From NCBI GenBank assembly GCA_025964675.1, contig JAOPYI010000255.1, positions 1 to 64,000 of the forward strand: DNA of 64,000 nt, given 5' to 3'. A model generated the notes under the pieces. It was not told the origin of the DNA. It ran no database searches and saw only the letters and a program-made list of their open reading frames with translations. Positions within the stretch are counted from its first letter, which is position 1. Every line of letters starts with the position of its first letter. Origin of the DNA: Sphaerisporangium sp. (GTDB lineage: Bacteria > Actinomycetota > Actinomycetes > Streptosporangiales > Streptosporangiaceae). A program made the position numbers and the translations under genes. This document shows, in pieces, positions 9,504-18,727 of the stretch.

Positions 9504-10638
9504 CCAGACCCGCCCGGCGTTCCAGGTCACGGGTCGCCGGGGGCCGGAGGCCGTGGGGCACCTCACCGCGACGATGACCGGCTTCGCCCGCACGCTGCGG
9601 GCCGCCGGGGTGGCGGCCGACCACGAGCGCACGCAGAACCTCCTGCGCGCAGTAGGCCACCTCGGCACCGACCGCGACGCGGTCTACTGGGCCGGCCGTC
9701 TCACACTGTGCGCCGGCCCCGACGACCTTCCGCGCTACGACCGGTGCTTCGCGGCCTACTTCGGCGGCGAGCGGGCCCGCCCCGGCCGTACGGCTCCGCC
9801 CGTGGTGACCGTCACCCGGCACACGGTGTCCGTGGACGGCTCCGGGCCTCGCGAGGCCGGAGACGACCAGGCGGTGCCCGCCACCGCGAGCCGCACCGAG
9901 GTGCTCAGGCGCAGGGACATCGCCCGCATGACCGCCACGGAGCTGGACGAGATCCACCGCCTGCTCGCGATCCTGCGCACGCGAAGGGAGCGGCGCCGCT
10001 CCCGCCGGTTCGCCCCCGCCCACCGAGGCCGCCTCGACCCCCGCCGCACGATCAGGGAGACCCTGCGCCGGGGCGGCGAGACGGTCCGCCTGCGCCGCAG
10101 GGCGCACAGGTCGCGCCCGCGCCGGGTCGTGCTGCTGGTGGACGTGAGCGGCTCGATGGCGCCGTACGCCGACACGCTGCTGCGGTTCGCCCACGCGCTG
10201 GTCCGGTGCGAGCCGCGCGCCACCGAGGCGTTCAGCGTCGGCACCCGGCTCACGCGGATCACCGCCGAGCTGCGGCACCGCGATCCCGGTACGGCGATGC
10301 GCGAGGTGTCCGCGGCCGTACCCGACTGGAGCGGGGGCACCCGGCTCGGCGAGGAGCTGAAGGAGTTCCTCGACCGGGGGTCCGGCGCCAGGGGAGCCGT
10401 CATCGTGATCGCCTCCGACGGGTGGGAGCGGGGCGACCCTTCCCTCCTCGCACAGCAGATGGCGCGGCTGTCGCGGCTCGCGCGACGCGTCATCTGGGTG
10501 AACCCGCACAAGGGCCAGGACGGCTACCAGCCGCTGACCGGCGGGATGCGCGCGGCCCTGCCCCACGTAGGAGCGTTCGTCGCCGGGCACAGTCTGGCGG
10601 CCTTCGAGGAACTCGCGGAAAGGTTGTCCCATGCGTGA
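9496..10638 (+). CDS. VWA-domain protein, CoxE family
   Basis: A 380-residue partner of the preceding MoxR ATPase. The N-terminal half contains FARTLRAAGVAADHERTQNL and the C-terminal half a von Willebrand A domain with an intact MIDAS motif DVSGSM at residues 216-221, then SVGTRLTRIT and SDGWERGD. CoxE-type proteins act with CoxD ATPases in maturing xanthine-oxidase-family molybdenum enzymes. The middle is very arginine-rich (about residues 150-210). Overlaps the next gene by eight bases. Confidence 0.88.
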   Translation: MDDQTRPAFQVTGRRGPEAVGHLTATMTGFARTLRAAGVAADHERTQNLLRAVGHLGTDRDAVYWAGRLTLCAGPDDLPRYDRCFAAYFGGERARPGRTAPPVVTVTRHTVSVDGSGPREAGDDQAVPATASRTEVLRRRDIARMTATELDEIHRLLAILRTRRERRRSRRFAPAHRGRLDPRRTIRETLRRGGETVRLRRRAHRSRPRRVVLLVDVSGSMAPYADTLLRFAHALVRCEPRATEAFSVGTRLTRITAELRHRDPGTAMREVSAAVPDWSGGTRLGEELKEFLDRGSGARGAVIVIASDGWERGDPSLLAQQMARLSRLARRVIWVNPHKGQDGYQPLTGGMRAALPHVGAFVAGHSLAAFEELAERLSHA

Positions 10639-11731
10639 CGTGCTGTCGCAGATCCTGCGGTGGTGGGAGTCGGGGGAGAGGTTCGGCCTGGCCACTGTGG
10701 TGAACACCTTCCACAGCGCCCCGAGGCCGCCGGGCGCCTCCATGGCCGTCCTCGGGGACGAGGTCGTCGGCAGCGTCTCGGGCGGCTGCGTCGAGGGCGC
10801 GGTGTACGAGCTGTCGCAGCGGGCCGTGGAGGAGGACCGCGTGGTGCTCCAGAGGTACGGCGTGAGCGACGACGACGCCTTCTCCGTCGGCCTGACCTGC
10901 GGGGGCATCATCGACATCCTCGTCGAGCCGGTGTCGAGGGACACCTTCCCCGAGCTGGGACAGATCGCCGAGTCGGTGCGGCGGCACGAGCCGGTGGCCG
11001 TCGCCACGGTCATGTCCGGTCCGGGACGCGTCGGCGCGCGCATGGTCACGTGGGGGGACCGGGCGTCGGGGTCGCTGGGCGTGCCGAGGCTCGACGCCGC
11101 CGTTGAGGACGACGCGCGCGGCATGCTCGCGCAGGGCCTCACGGGCGTGCGAAGGTACGGCCCGGAGGGCGAGCGGCGGCTGGACGACCTTTCGGTCTTC
11201 GTCCACTCCTTCGCCCCGCCGCCGCGCATGCTGGTCTTCGGCGCCATCGACTTCGCCGCGGCGGTGGCGAGGCTCGGCAAGTTCCTCGGCTACCACGTCG
11301 TGGTGTGCGACGCCCGCCCGGTGTTCGCGACGGCCAAGCGCTTCCCCGAGGCCGACGAGGTGGTCGTGAAGTGGCCGCACGACTACCTGTCCACCGCCCA
11401 CGTCGACGAGCGCACGGTGATCTGCGTGCTGACCCACGACCCGAAGTTCGACGTGCCGCTCCTGGAGGTCGCCCTGCGCACCGACGCGGGGTACGTCGGC
11501 GCGATGGGCTCCCGCCGCACCCACGACGACAGGCTGGACCGGCTGCGCGAGGGGGGCGTGCCGGAGGACGCGCTCAAGCGGCTGCGCTCGCCGATCGGCC
11601 TCGACCTCGGGGCGAGGACGCCGGAGGAGACGGCGGTGTCGATCGCGGCAGAGCTGATCCAGCTCCGCTGGGGCGGCTCGGGCAGGTCGCTGACCGAGAC
11701 CAGCGGCCGCATCCACGGAGCCGGTTCGTGA
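10631..11731 (+). CDS. XdhC/CoxI-family molybdenum cofactor maturation protein
   Basis: A 366-residue protein. The N-terminal XdhC/CoxI domain includes TFHSAPRPPGASMAV and SGGCVEGAV; the C-terminal Rossmann-like domain begins PRMLVFGAIDFAAAVARLG and ends with YVGAMGSRRTHDDR. XdhC binds and protects the cofactor, and with a sulfurase it allows formation of the terminal sulfido ligand before insertion into the apoenzyme. The glycine motif reads GAIDFA in place of the usual GAGxxA. It sits between coxE-like and mobA-like genes, as expected for a maturation operon. Confidence 0.9.
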   Translation: MRDVLSQILRWWESGERFGLATVVNTFHSAPRPPGASMAVLGDEVVGSVSGGCVEGAVYELSQRAVEEDRVVLQRYGVSDDDAFSVGLTCGGIIDILVEPVSRDTFPELGQIAESVRRHEPVAVATVMSGPGRVGARMVTWGDRASGSLGVPRLDAAVEDDARGMLAQGLTGVRRYGPEGERRLDDLSVFVHSFAPPPRMLVFGAIDFAAAVARLGKFLGYHVVVCDARPVFATAKRFPEADEVVVKWPHDYLSTAHVDERTVICVLTHDPKFDVPLLEVALRTDAGYVGAMGSRRTHDDRLDRLREGGVPEDALKRLRSPIGLDLGARTPEETAVSIAAELIQLRWGGSGRSLTETSGRIHGAGS

Positions 11732-12336
11732 TCGTGCCGGGCAGGCCCGCATGTGCCGGCCTTCTGCTCGCGGCCGGGCGGGGCGCCCGGCTCGGCACCC
11801 CGAAGGCTGCCCTGGAGTTCAAGGGGGAAAGACTGGTCGACCTCGGCACGCGGCTGCTCCACGAAGGCGGCTGCCATCCGGTGGTCGTGGTCCTCGGCGC
11901 GGTCACCCTGCAGGTCCGCGGCGCGGTGACCGTACGCAACCCCGACTGGGCGACCGGCATGGGCTCGTCCCTTCGCGTCGGGCTGGACGCCCTGCCGCCG
12001 TCCGCCCAGGCCGTCGTGATCGCCCTCGTCGACCAGCCGCTCATCGGCGCCGAGACCGTACGCCGCCTGATCGAGGCCAGGAAGGGCGGCGCCGCGGTGG
12101 CGGTCGCCACGTACGGCGGGGCGACGCGCAACCCCGTGCTGATCGGGAGGGAGCACTTCGGTGAAGTGGGCAGGCTCGCGGCGGGGGACGTCGGGGCCCG
12201 CCCGTTCCTGCGGGCGCATCCGGGCCTGGTCACGCCCGTGCCCTGCGACGACGTGGGCGACCCGTCCGACATCGACACCCTTGACGACCTCGCCCGCCTC
12301 TCTGGGGCGGCGCCGCCCGCGGGGGACCACGGATGA
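11728..12336 (+). CDS. MobA-like NTP transferase (MocA type)
   Basis: A 202-residue nucleotidyltransferase, probably the cytidylyltransferase that turns molybdopterin-Mo into MCD, the form used by xanthine-oxidase-family enzymes. Motif LLLAAGRGARLGTPKA near residue 12 is the nucleotide-binding signature, and ALVDQPLI holds the metal-binding aspartate. GTG 11728 overlaps the previous stop as GTGA. CTP specificity is inferred from the company of the XdhC/CoxI gene, not from residues. Confidence 0.82.
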   Translation: MIVPGRPACAGLLLAAGRGARLGTPKAALEFKGERLVDLGTRLLHEGGCHPVVVVLGAVTLQVRGAVTVRNPDWATGMGSSLRVGLDALPPSAQAVVIALVDQPLIGAETVRRLIEARKGGAAVAVATYGGATRNPVLIGREHFGEVGRLAAGDVGARPFLRAHPGLVTPVPCDDVGDPSDIDTLDDLARLSGAAPPAGDHG

Positions 12337-12347
12337 GAGCGCGGGGG

Positions 12348-12376
12348 TTGGTCCTGGCCGGGCGACTCGATAGCCT
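12348..12376 (+). promoter_or_regulatory. Promoter of the F420-type oxidoreductase gene
   Basis: TTGGTC (12348-12353) and TAGCCT (12371-12376) are 17 bases apart, with a predicted start site near 12383 and the coding region at 12431. The following leader carries a GGACGGAAGGA ribosome binding site. This separates the gene from the molybdenum-maturation operon. Confidence 0.5.
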
Positions 12377-12430
12377 GGCCTGACACTACTGGAACATCAT
12401 TCGGTTTGCCTTTGGACGGAAGGACGTGGG

Positions 12431-13471
12431 ATGCGCATCGGCATGGCCCTCAACTACGCCGGAGGCTTCAAGGAGACCGTGGCGGAGCTGGCCGACTACG
12501 AGAGCGCCGGGCTCGACATCGTGTTCGTCGCCGAGGCCTACAGCTTCGACGCCGTGAGCCAGATGGGCTACATCGCGGCCAAGACCGAGCGGCTCCAGAT
12601 CGCGTCGGGCATCCTGCCGATCTACTCGCGCACGCCCACGCTGCTCGCCATGACGGCCGCGGGCATGGACTACGTCTCCGACGGCCGCTTCGTGCTCGGC
12701 ATCGGCGCGTCAGGCCCGCAGGTCATCGAGGGCTTCCACGGCGTGCCGTACACCGCGCCGCTCGGCCGCACCCGCGAGGTGATCGAGATCTGCCGCAAGG
12801 TGTGGCGGCGCGAGCGGCTCACCCACGAGGGCAGGCACTACACGCTGCCGCTGCCCGCAGACAAGGGCACCGGCCTGGGCAAGCCGCTCAAGCTGATCAA
12901 CCACCCCGTACGCCCGCGCGTCCCGATCGTCGTCGCGGCCATCGGCCCGAAGAACGTCGAGCTGACCGCCGAGCTGGCCGAGGGCTGGGAGCCGATCTTC
13001 TACGTGCCCGAGAAGGCCGCCGACGTGTGGGGCGCCTCGCTGGCGGCGGGCAAGGCCAAGCGCGCGGAGGAGCTGGGCGAGCTGGACGTCATCGCCCAGG
13101 CCACCCTGGCGATCGGCGACGACGTCTCCGGCTTCCTGGAGTTCGGCAGGCCGATGGCGGCGCTGTACATCGGCGGCATGGGGGCCAAGGGCAGGAACTT
13201 CTACAACGACCTCGCCCGGCGCTACGGCTACGAGAAGGAGGCCGAGCGCATCCAGGACCTCTACCTCGAGGGGAAGAAGGAAGAGGCCGCGGCGCTCGTG
13301 CCCATGGAGCTGCTGGAGAACATGTCGCTGGTGGGTACGGAGGGTTTCGTCCGCGACCGCGTGGCGGCACTGAAGGAGTCCGGGGTCACCACGATCAACG
13401 TCAACCCGATCGCGGGCACGCACGAGGAGCGCCTCAAGCTCATCGAGAAGATCAAGGACCTGGCCGCCTGA
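12431..13471 (+). CDS. LLM-class F420-dependent oxidoreductase
   Basis: A 346-residue luciferase-like TIM-barrel protein. The start MRIGMALNYAGGF, the segment FVAEAYSFDAVSQMGY, IASGILPIYSRTPTLLAM and GRFVLGIGASGPQVIEGFHG are typical of actinobacterial F420-dependent members related to methylene-H4MPT reductase. F420 rather than FMN use is family knowledge; the substrate is unknown. It ends six bases before the convergent tetR gene. Confidence 0.85.
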   Translation: MRIGMALNYAGGFKETVAELADYESAGLDIVFVAEAYSFDAVSQMGYIAAKTERLQIASGILPIYSRTPTLLAMTAAGMDYVSDGRFVLGIGASGPQVIEGFHGVPYTAPLGRTREVIEICRKVWRRERLTHEGRHYTLPLPADKGTGLGKPLKLINHPVRPRVPIVVAAIGPKNVELTAELAEGWEPIFYVPEKAADVWGASLAAGKAKRAEELGELDVIAQATLAIGDDVSGFLEFGRPMAALYIGGMGAKGRNFYNDLARRYGYEKEAERIQDLYLEGKKEEAAALVPMELLENMSLVGTEGFVRDRVAALKESGVTTINVNPIAGTHEERLKLIEKIKDLAA

Positions 13472-13477
13472 CCCTCA

Positions 13478-14041
13478 TCAGGGGGTAAGGCAGGCGGTGA
13501 AGATGGCCGTCAGCCGTCTCTCCAGGTAGGCGGGGTCGGCGCCGCGCAGCGCCTCGGGCCCGAGCAGGCGGCGCAGGGAGCCCGCGCCGAGGATGATCGC
13601 CGCGGCCAGCATCGCGCGCTCTACGGCCCCCGCTCCGGACAGCTGCTCGCCGAGCGGTGCCGCGAGGGCCGACGTGACCCGGTCGCGAAGGACGGCCTTG
13701 ATCTGCGGGCTGGTGCCCGCGCGGTCGATCACGCGCACGATCGGGTCCGCGGCGCCCGCGCTCAGCCGACGGGCCACGTGGGCCGCCAGCCTCTGCGGGA
13801 GCCTGTCCGGGTCGCCCTCGAGGACGGACTCCATGGCCGACTCGCTGACCAGAACCTCCGCGAACAGCCGGGCCTTCGACCCGAAGTAGCGGTTGATCAA
13901 GGAGACGTTCGCCTCGGCCGCAGACGCGATCATGCGCACGGTGACGTGGTCGTAGCCGTGTTCGGCGAACAGGTGGCGGGCGGCCACGAGAATCCGGGTC
14001 TTCGTGGCCTCACGGTCCCGTCCCAGCGACGAAGCCTCCAC
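13478..14041 (-). CDS. TetR-family transcriptional regulator
   Basis: A 187-residue repressor-type protein. The N-terminal helix-turn-helix spans about residues 14-60 with RILVAARHLFAEHGYDHVTV and ASAAEANVSLINRYFGSK; the rest is a divergent all-helical ligand domain. It is divergent from an MFS multidrug-type exporter across 101 bases that hold palindromic sites, so it very likely controls that exporter. The inducer is unknown. Confidence 0.9.
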   Translation of the reverse strand: MEASSLGRDREATKTRILVAARHLFAEHGYDHVTVRMIASAAEANVSLINRYFGSKARLFAEVLVSESAMESVLEGDPDRLPQRLAAHVARRLSAGAADPIVRVIDRAGTSPQIKAVLRDRVTSALAAPLGEQLSGAGAVERAMLAAAIILGAGSLRRLLGPEALRGADPAYLERRLTAIFTACLTP

Positions 14042-14078
14042 TTATACCCCCTTTTCACCCTATGTAACTCAGTGTAGT

Positions 14079-14110
14079 TGTTTGACAGGTAAACAAGCGC
14101 CTACTACAAA
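14079..14110 (+). promoter_or_regulatory. Exporter promoter with TetR operator candidate
   Basis: TTGACA (14082-14087) and TACAAA (14105-14110) are 17 bases apart. The -35 lies inside TGTTTgacaggtAAACA (14079-14095), with 5-base complementary arms, and wider arms TGTAGT (14073-14078) and ACTACA flank it. A repressor bound here would block the exporter promoter. Confidence 0.6.
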
Positions 14111-14142
14111 AGGTTGGTAAAGACATCCATTTCTGGGGGCCT

Positions 14143-15732
14143 GTGGTGGTAGTCAAGGGGGACGCCCGATCTGAGGCGCAGGGCGAGTCCGGTGCCCGGC
14201 GGACCTACACCCACCGCGAGATTCTAAAGATCATGTCGGGGTTGCTGCTCGCCCTGATGACGTCAATGATCTCGACCTCCGTGGTCGGCACCGCCCTGCC
14301 GACGATCGTCGGCGAGTTCGGTGCCCAGGACCAGCTCTCGTGGGTCGCGAGCGCGACCCTGCTGACGATGACGGCCTCCACCCCCCTGTGGGGCAAGCTC
14401 TCCGACCTGTTCGGGCGCAAGCGCATGTTCCAGCTCGCCCTCGGGCTGTTCGTGGCCGCGTCCATGATCGCAGGACTTTCGCAGAGCATGGGCATGCTCA
14501 TCGTCGCCCGCGCCGTGCAGGGCCTCGGCACCGGCGGCCTGTCCGCCCTGACCCAGGTCATCCTCGGCGACGTGGTGCTGCCGAGGGAGCGGGGCCGCTA
14601 CTCCGGCTACATCGGCGCGGTGTTCGGCGTCTCCACCGTCGGAGGTCCCCTGCTCGGCGGCTTCCTGGTGGACACCTCGTGGCTCGGCTGGCGCTGGTGC
14701 TTCTACGTCTGCGTCCCCCTCGCCGTCGCGGCGTTCGCGGTCATCCAGAGGGTGCTGCGGATGGACCACGAAGCGCGGGACGCCCGAATCGACTGGTGGG
14801 GGGCGTTCACGCTCACCGGCGGAGCCTCCGCGCTGATGCTGCTGCTGTCATTCGGCGGCCACGAGTTCGCGTGGAACTCCCCCTGGTCGTACGGGCTCGG
14901 CGCCGCCACGGCGGCCCTGTTCGGACTCTCCATCCTCGCCGAGCGGCGTGCCGCCGATCCGATCCTGCCGCCGAGGCTCTTCCGCGACCGCACGTTCGTC
15001 CTCGCCGGCACGGCGTCGCTGCTGGTGGGCATCTCGATGTTCGGCGTGATGATCTACCTGCCGCAGTACCTGCAGATCGTCAAGGGCATGAGCCCGACCA
15101 TGTCCGGCATCATGACGACCCCCCTGGTCGTGAGCCTGCTCCTGTCCTCGATCAGCTCGGGGCGGGTCGTCACCCGCACCGGCCGGTGGAAGATCTTCCC
15201 GGCCGCCGGCATGCTGCTGGTCGGAACCGGCATGGCGCTGCTCTCCCTGCTGCACACCGACTCCAGCGACTGGGTGATCGGCGTCGACATCGCCATCCTC
15301 GGCACGGGACTCGGCCTCAGCATGCAGGTGCTCATACTGGCCGCGCAGAACGCCTCGCAGCTACGGGACATGGCCGTCACCACGTCCGGCATCTCGTTCT
15401 TCCGCAACCTCGGCGGCGCGGTCGGCGTGGCGGCCCTGGGCGCCATCCTGACCAACCGGGTCGCGAGCGAGGTGACGGTCATGCTGGCCGCCGCGCACGC
15501 CCCGCTGCCGAAGGGCGGCGAGCTCACCCTCGGCACGCCCGAGGCCATCGCGCACCTGCCGGCGGCGCTCCAGCACATCGTGATCGAAGCCTTCACCCGG
15601 GCCATGCAGACGGTGTTCCTGGCGTGCGTGCCCGCCGCCGTGCTGGGTTTCCTCGCGGTGATGTTCCTGCGCGAGCTGCCGCTGCGCTCGGCCAGGAGCG
15701 GCGCGGCCGAGGCCGCTGGAGGGCCCGGGTGA
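14143..15732 (+). CDS. MFS drug exporter, DHA2 (EmrB/QacA) family
   Basis: A 529-residue proton-driven exporter with about 14 membrane helices. Seen: the first helix LLLALMTSMISTSVVGTALP, motif A GKLSDLFGRKRMF, motif C region GAVFGVSTVGGPLLGG, and the long C-terminal helix FTRAMQTVFLACVPAAVLGF. DHA2 members export cationic drugs, dyes or the producer's own metabolites. GTG 14143 is preceded by TGGGGG. The divergent TetR gene is the likely local regulator. Confidence 0.92.
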   Translation: MVVVKGDARSEAQGESGARRTYTHREILKIMSGLLLALMTSMISTSVVGTALPTIVGEFGAQDQLSWVASATLLTMTASTPLWGKLSDLFGRKRMFQLALGLFVAASMIAGLSQSMGMLIVARAVQGLGTGGLSALTQVILGDVVLPRERGRYSGYIGAVFGVSTVGGPLLGGFLVDTSWLGWRWCFYVCVPLAVAAFAVIQRVLRMDHEARDARIDWWGAFTLTGGASALMLLLSFGGHEFAWNSPWSYGLGAATAALFGLSILAERRAADPILPPRLFRDRTFVLAGTASLLVGISMFGVMIYLPQYLQIVKGMSPTMSGIMTTPLVVSLLLSSISSGRVVTRTGRWKIFPAAGMLLVGTGMALLSLLHTDSSDWVIGVDIAILGTGLGLSMQVLILAAQNASQLRDMAVTTSGISFFRNLGGAVGVAALGAILTNRVASEVTVMLAAAHAPLPKGGELTLGTPEAIAHLPAALQHIVIEAFTRAMQTVFLACVPAAVLGFLAVMFLRELPLRSARSGAAEAAGGPG

Positions 15733-15776
15733 CAGTGTTCCAGGGACTGATCACGGCAGGCCGTACAGTCTGGGAC

Positions 15777-16826
15777 ATGACCGTCATTCACGAATCGCGG
15801 CGCGCGCGGCTCGCCGCCCTGCTCGCCGAGCACGACGTGGACGCCATGCTGGTCACCCGGGGCGTCAACGTGCGTTACCTGACCGGCCTGGTCAGCTCGA
15901 ACGCCGCCGTGCTGGTGAGGGGCGACGCTTCCGCGGTGCTGGCGACCGACTCGCGCTACATCGAGACGGCGCGTCGCGTCTGCTCGGGCATCGAGGTCAT
16001 CGAGCAGCGCGACGTGGCCGGCGGCCTGGTCAAGATGGCGGAGCGGCCGGGCATCGAGGCGCACGACATGTCCGTGGCCCGGTACCGGCGCCTCGGCGGC
16101 GAGCCGACGCCGGTCGACGGCATCGTGGAGCTGCTGCGGGTGGTCAAGGACGAGTCCGAGATCGAGGCGCTGCGCACCGCCTGCGACCTGACCGACCGGG
16201 CATTCGCCGACGTGGTGGCCACCATCGCCCCGGGTATGACCGAGAAGCGGATCGCCCGGGCGCTGGAGTCCCGCATGGTGGAGCTCGGCGCCGACAAGCC
16301 GGCCTTCGACTCGGTCGTGGCGAGCGGGCCGAACGGCGCGGTTCCCCACCACTCGCCGTCCGACCGGCCGATCGAGCGTGGAGACCTGGTGACCATGGAC
16401 TTCGGGGCGCTGTACGACGGGTACCACGCGGACATGACGAGGACCGTCGCCGTGGGCACCGTCTCCGGCTGGCAGCGGGAGCTGTACGACCTGGTCCGCG
16501 AGGCGCAGCGCGCCGGGCGGCGCGCGCTCGCGCCCGGAGCCGGCACCGAGGAGGTGGACGCGGCGGCGCGCGGCCTCATAACGGACGCCGGGTACGGCGA
16601 GCACTTCGGCCACGGCCTCGGCCACGGCGTGGGGCTGGAGCTCCACGAAGACCCGTTCCTGAGTCCCTCGGGTGCCGGTAGACTTGAGGATCGGGTTCCG
16701 ATCACCGTCGAGCCGGGCGTCTACCTGCCAGGCAGGGGCGGCGTCCGGATCGAGGACACTCTCGTGACGCGCGCCGACGGCCCGGAGCTCCTCACCCGCA
16801 CGACGAAGGAGCTGCTGGTCCTCTGA
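15777..16826 (+). CDS. M24 metallopeptidase, Xaa-Pro aminopeptidase/dipeptidase type
   Basis: A 349-residue cytoplasmic peptidase removing residues next to proline. An N-terminal creatinase-like domain (about residues 1-125) precedes the pita-bread catalytic domain. The metal ligands are visible: two Asp in DFGALYDGYHADMTR, His in HFGHGLGHGVGL, Glu in VEPGVYLPG and Glu in VRIEDT. The gene lies 52 bases upstream of efp on the same strand, the usual bacterial order pepP-efp-nusB. The open frame runs far upstream as a shadow of the exporter gene. Confidence 0.92.
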   Translation: MTVIHESRRARLAALLAEHDVDAMLVTRGVNVRYLTGLVSSNAAVLVRGDASAVLATDSRYIETARRVCSGIEVIEQRDVAGGLVKMAERPGIEAHDMSVARYRRLGGEPTPVDGIVELLRVVKDESEIEALRTACDLTDRAFADVVATIAPGMTEKRIARALESRMVELGADKPAFDSVVASGPNGAVPHHSPSDRPIERGDLVTMDFGALYDGYHADMTRTVAVGTVSGWQRELYDLVREAQRAGRRALAPGAGTEEVDAAARGLITDAGYGEHFGHGLGHGVGLELHEDPFLSPSGAGRLEDRVPITVEPGVYLPGRGGVRIEDTLVTRADGPELLTRTTKELLVL

Positions 16827-16878
16827 GAACGGGACGGCGGCGGAGCGAGCGCGACCATGACGACGCAGGAGAGAACGA

Positions 16879-17439
16879 GTGGCGACGACCAACGACCTCA
16901 AGAACGGCCTGGTGCTCAAGCTCGAGAGTGGTGAGCTGTGGACGGTGGTGGACTTCCAGCACGTCAAGCCGGGCAAGGGCGGCGCCTTCGTCCGCACCAA
17001 GCTGAAGAACGTGCTTTCCGGCAAGGTCGTCGACAAGACCTTCAACGCCGGCGTGAAGGTCGAGGTGGCCAACGTCGACAAGCGTGAGATGCAGTACTCC
17101 TACATGGACGGCGACGACTTCGTCTTCATGGACACCGAGACCTACGACATGCTCCATGTCACCCGGCCCACCGTCGGCGACGCCGCCAATTACCTCCTTG
17201 AGAACACCCTCGCCACCGTGGCGGTCAACGAGGGCAACGTCCTCTACATCGAGCTCCCCGCGGCCGTCGAGCTGACGATCTCCCAGACCGAGCCCGGCCT
17301 GCAAGGAGACCGCTCCACCGGCGGCACCAAGCCGGCCACGCTGGAGACCGGCGCCGAGATCAAGGTCCCGCTGTTCATCACGAACGGCGAAAAGGTGAAG
17401 GTCGACACTCGCACCGGCGAGTACCTCGGCCGGGCCTGA
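16879..17439 (+). CDS. efp: Translation elongation factor P
   Basis: EF-P relieves ribosomes stalled at polyproline, relevant here because FtsI, FtsZ, DivIVA and the kinases in this window carry proline-rich runs. The protein has 186 residues in three beta domains. The tip loop reads VKPGKGGAF with K33 as the functional lysine. I see no genes for its modification nearby. GTG 16879 follows GGAGAG. nusB starts two bases after the stop. Confidence 0.96.
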   Translation: MATTNDLKNGLVLKLESGELWTVVDFQHVKPGKGGAFVRTKLKNVLSGKVVDKTFNAGVKVEVANVDKREMQYSYMDGDDFVFMDTETYDMLHVTRPTVGDAANYLLENTLATVAVNEGNVLYIELPAAVELTISQTEPGLQGDRSTGGTKPATLETGAEIKVPLFITNGEKVKVDTRTGEYLGRA

Positions 17440-17440
17440 G

Positions 17441-17851
17441 GTGTCCGCTCGGGGAAAGGCGCGCAGGCGCGCGCTTGACATCCTGTTCGAGGCCGAGCTG
17501 CGGGACACGGCGCCGGCCGACGTGCTCGCGGAGCGGGTGGAGCGGGCGGAACCGCCGGTCAACGAGTACACCTCGACCCTGGTCGAAGGCGTGAACCGTC
17601 ACCGGTCGCGGATCGACGAGCTGATCTCGACCTACTCCGAGGGCTGGACCCTCGACCGCATGCCCGCCGTCGACCGCAACCTCCTGCGCGCCGGCACCTA
17701 CGAGCTGCTGTGGGTCACGGACGTGCCCGAGGCGGTGGTCATCAGCGAGTGGGTCCATCTCGCCTCTGAGCTGTCCACCGACGAGTCGCCGCAGTTCGTC
17801 AACGGCCTGCTGGCCCGCTTCAAGCAGCTCAAGCCGTCCCTCGCCCTCTGA
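17441..17851 (+). CDS. nusB: Transcription antitermination factor NusB
   Basis: A 136-residue all-helical RNA-binding protein that, with NusE (S10), forms the rRNA antitermination complex. Family features are the arginine-rich start RGKARRRALDILFEAEL, the centre RIDELISTYSEGWTLDRMPAVDRNLLR and the end FVNGLLARF. GTG 17441 is almost joined to efp, so both are probably translated together. Confidence 0.95.
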   Translation: MSARGKARRRALDILFEAELRDTAPADVLAERVERAEPPVNEYTSTLVEGVNRHRSRIDELISTYSEGWTLDRMPAVDRNLLRAGTYELLWVTDVPEAVVISEWVHLASELSTDESPQFVNGLLARFKQLKPSLAL

Positions 17852-17903
17852 GGCGGGGATCGGCCGGTGCGCCGCCGCACCGCGTAGGCTGGGCCCGACC
17901 GAA

Positions 17904-18689
17904 ATGCTTCAAGGAGGCGAGCTGAAGTTGCGCACCGAAGGCGCCACACGCCAGGCGGCCACCACTCCCGCGGCGCGCACCGCCGTGGTGTGGGACGCGC
18001 TCCGCGCCGCGCTGGCCGAGCAGGTGCGCGCCACCGGGCGTGAGCGGCTCGACATCGTCGACGCCGGAGGCGGCACCGGCGGGTTCGCCGTGCCGCTCGC
18101 CGAGCTCGGCCACTCGGTGACGGTGGTCGACCCGAGTCCCGACTCGCTGGCGGGCCTGGAGCGCAGGGCCGCCGAGGCGGGCGTGGGCGTCAAGGGCATC
18201 CAGGGCGACGCCGCCGACCTTCGCGACCTGCTGGATCCGGGCAGCGCCGACCTCGTGCTGTGCCACAGCGTCCTTGAGTACGTCGAGGATCCCGAGAGCG
18301 CGCTGGCCGCCGTGGCGGGCGTTCTGAGGCCGGGCGGGGTCGTCAGCGTGCTCGCGGCCAACCCGGTCGCCACGGCGATCCACCGTTCGCTGTCCGGCCA
18401 CTTCGACGAGGCGAGGCAGGCGCTGGCCGATCCCTCCGGCAGGTGGGGCGACCAGGATCCGACGCCCCGCCGGTTCAGCGGCGAGGCGCTCGCCGGTCTG
18501 CTGTCGGCGGCCGGGTTCACGCCCGGAGAGGCGAGGGGCGTGCGGATCTTCGCCGACCTGGTGCCGGGCCGCCTGCTCGACGGCGACCCGGGGGCGGCGC
18601 GGGCGCTGGTCGCGCTGGAGCAGGCCGCCGCCGCGCATCCCGTGCTGCGCGACATCGCCACACAGCTCCACCTTCTCGGCCACCGATGA
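17904..18689 (+). CDS. Class I SAM-dependent methyltransferase
   Basis: A Rossmann-fold methyltransferase of up to 261 residues. SAM motif I is IVDAGGGTGGFAVPLAELG, the acidic motif II VVDPSPDSL, and the central strand reads DLVLCHSVLEYVEDPE. The target is unknown; CmoA/SmtA-like tRNA methyltransferases are similar in layout. The start is uncertain: an AAGGAGG box at 17911-17917 lies inside the frame opened by ATG 17904, so initiation at TTG 17928 is possible. TAGGCT at 17885-17890 could be a -10. Confidence 0.85.
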   Translation: MLQGGELKLRTEGATRQAATTPAARTAVVWDALRAALAEQVRATGRERLDIVDAGGGTGGFAVPLAELGHSVTVVDPSPDSLAGLERRAAEAGVGVKGIQGDAADLRDLLDPGSADLVLCHSVLEYVEDPESALAAVAGVLRPGGVVSVLAANPVATAIHRSLSGHFDEARQALADPSGRWGDQDPTPRRFSGEALAGLLSAAGFTPGEARGVRIFADLVPGRLLDGDPGAARALVALEQAAAAHPVLRDIATQLHLLGHR

Positions 18690-18727
18690 CCGTCACCGGT
18701 GGGCAATGTCGTCGGAAGTCACTGGTG

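Noticed and set aside
14340-15776. Long open frame in front of the M24 peptidase, apparently a fusion
   Set aside because: It is an out-of-frame shadow of the exporter gene; the peptidase family start is at ATG 15777.
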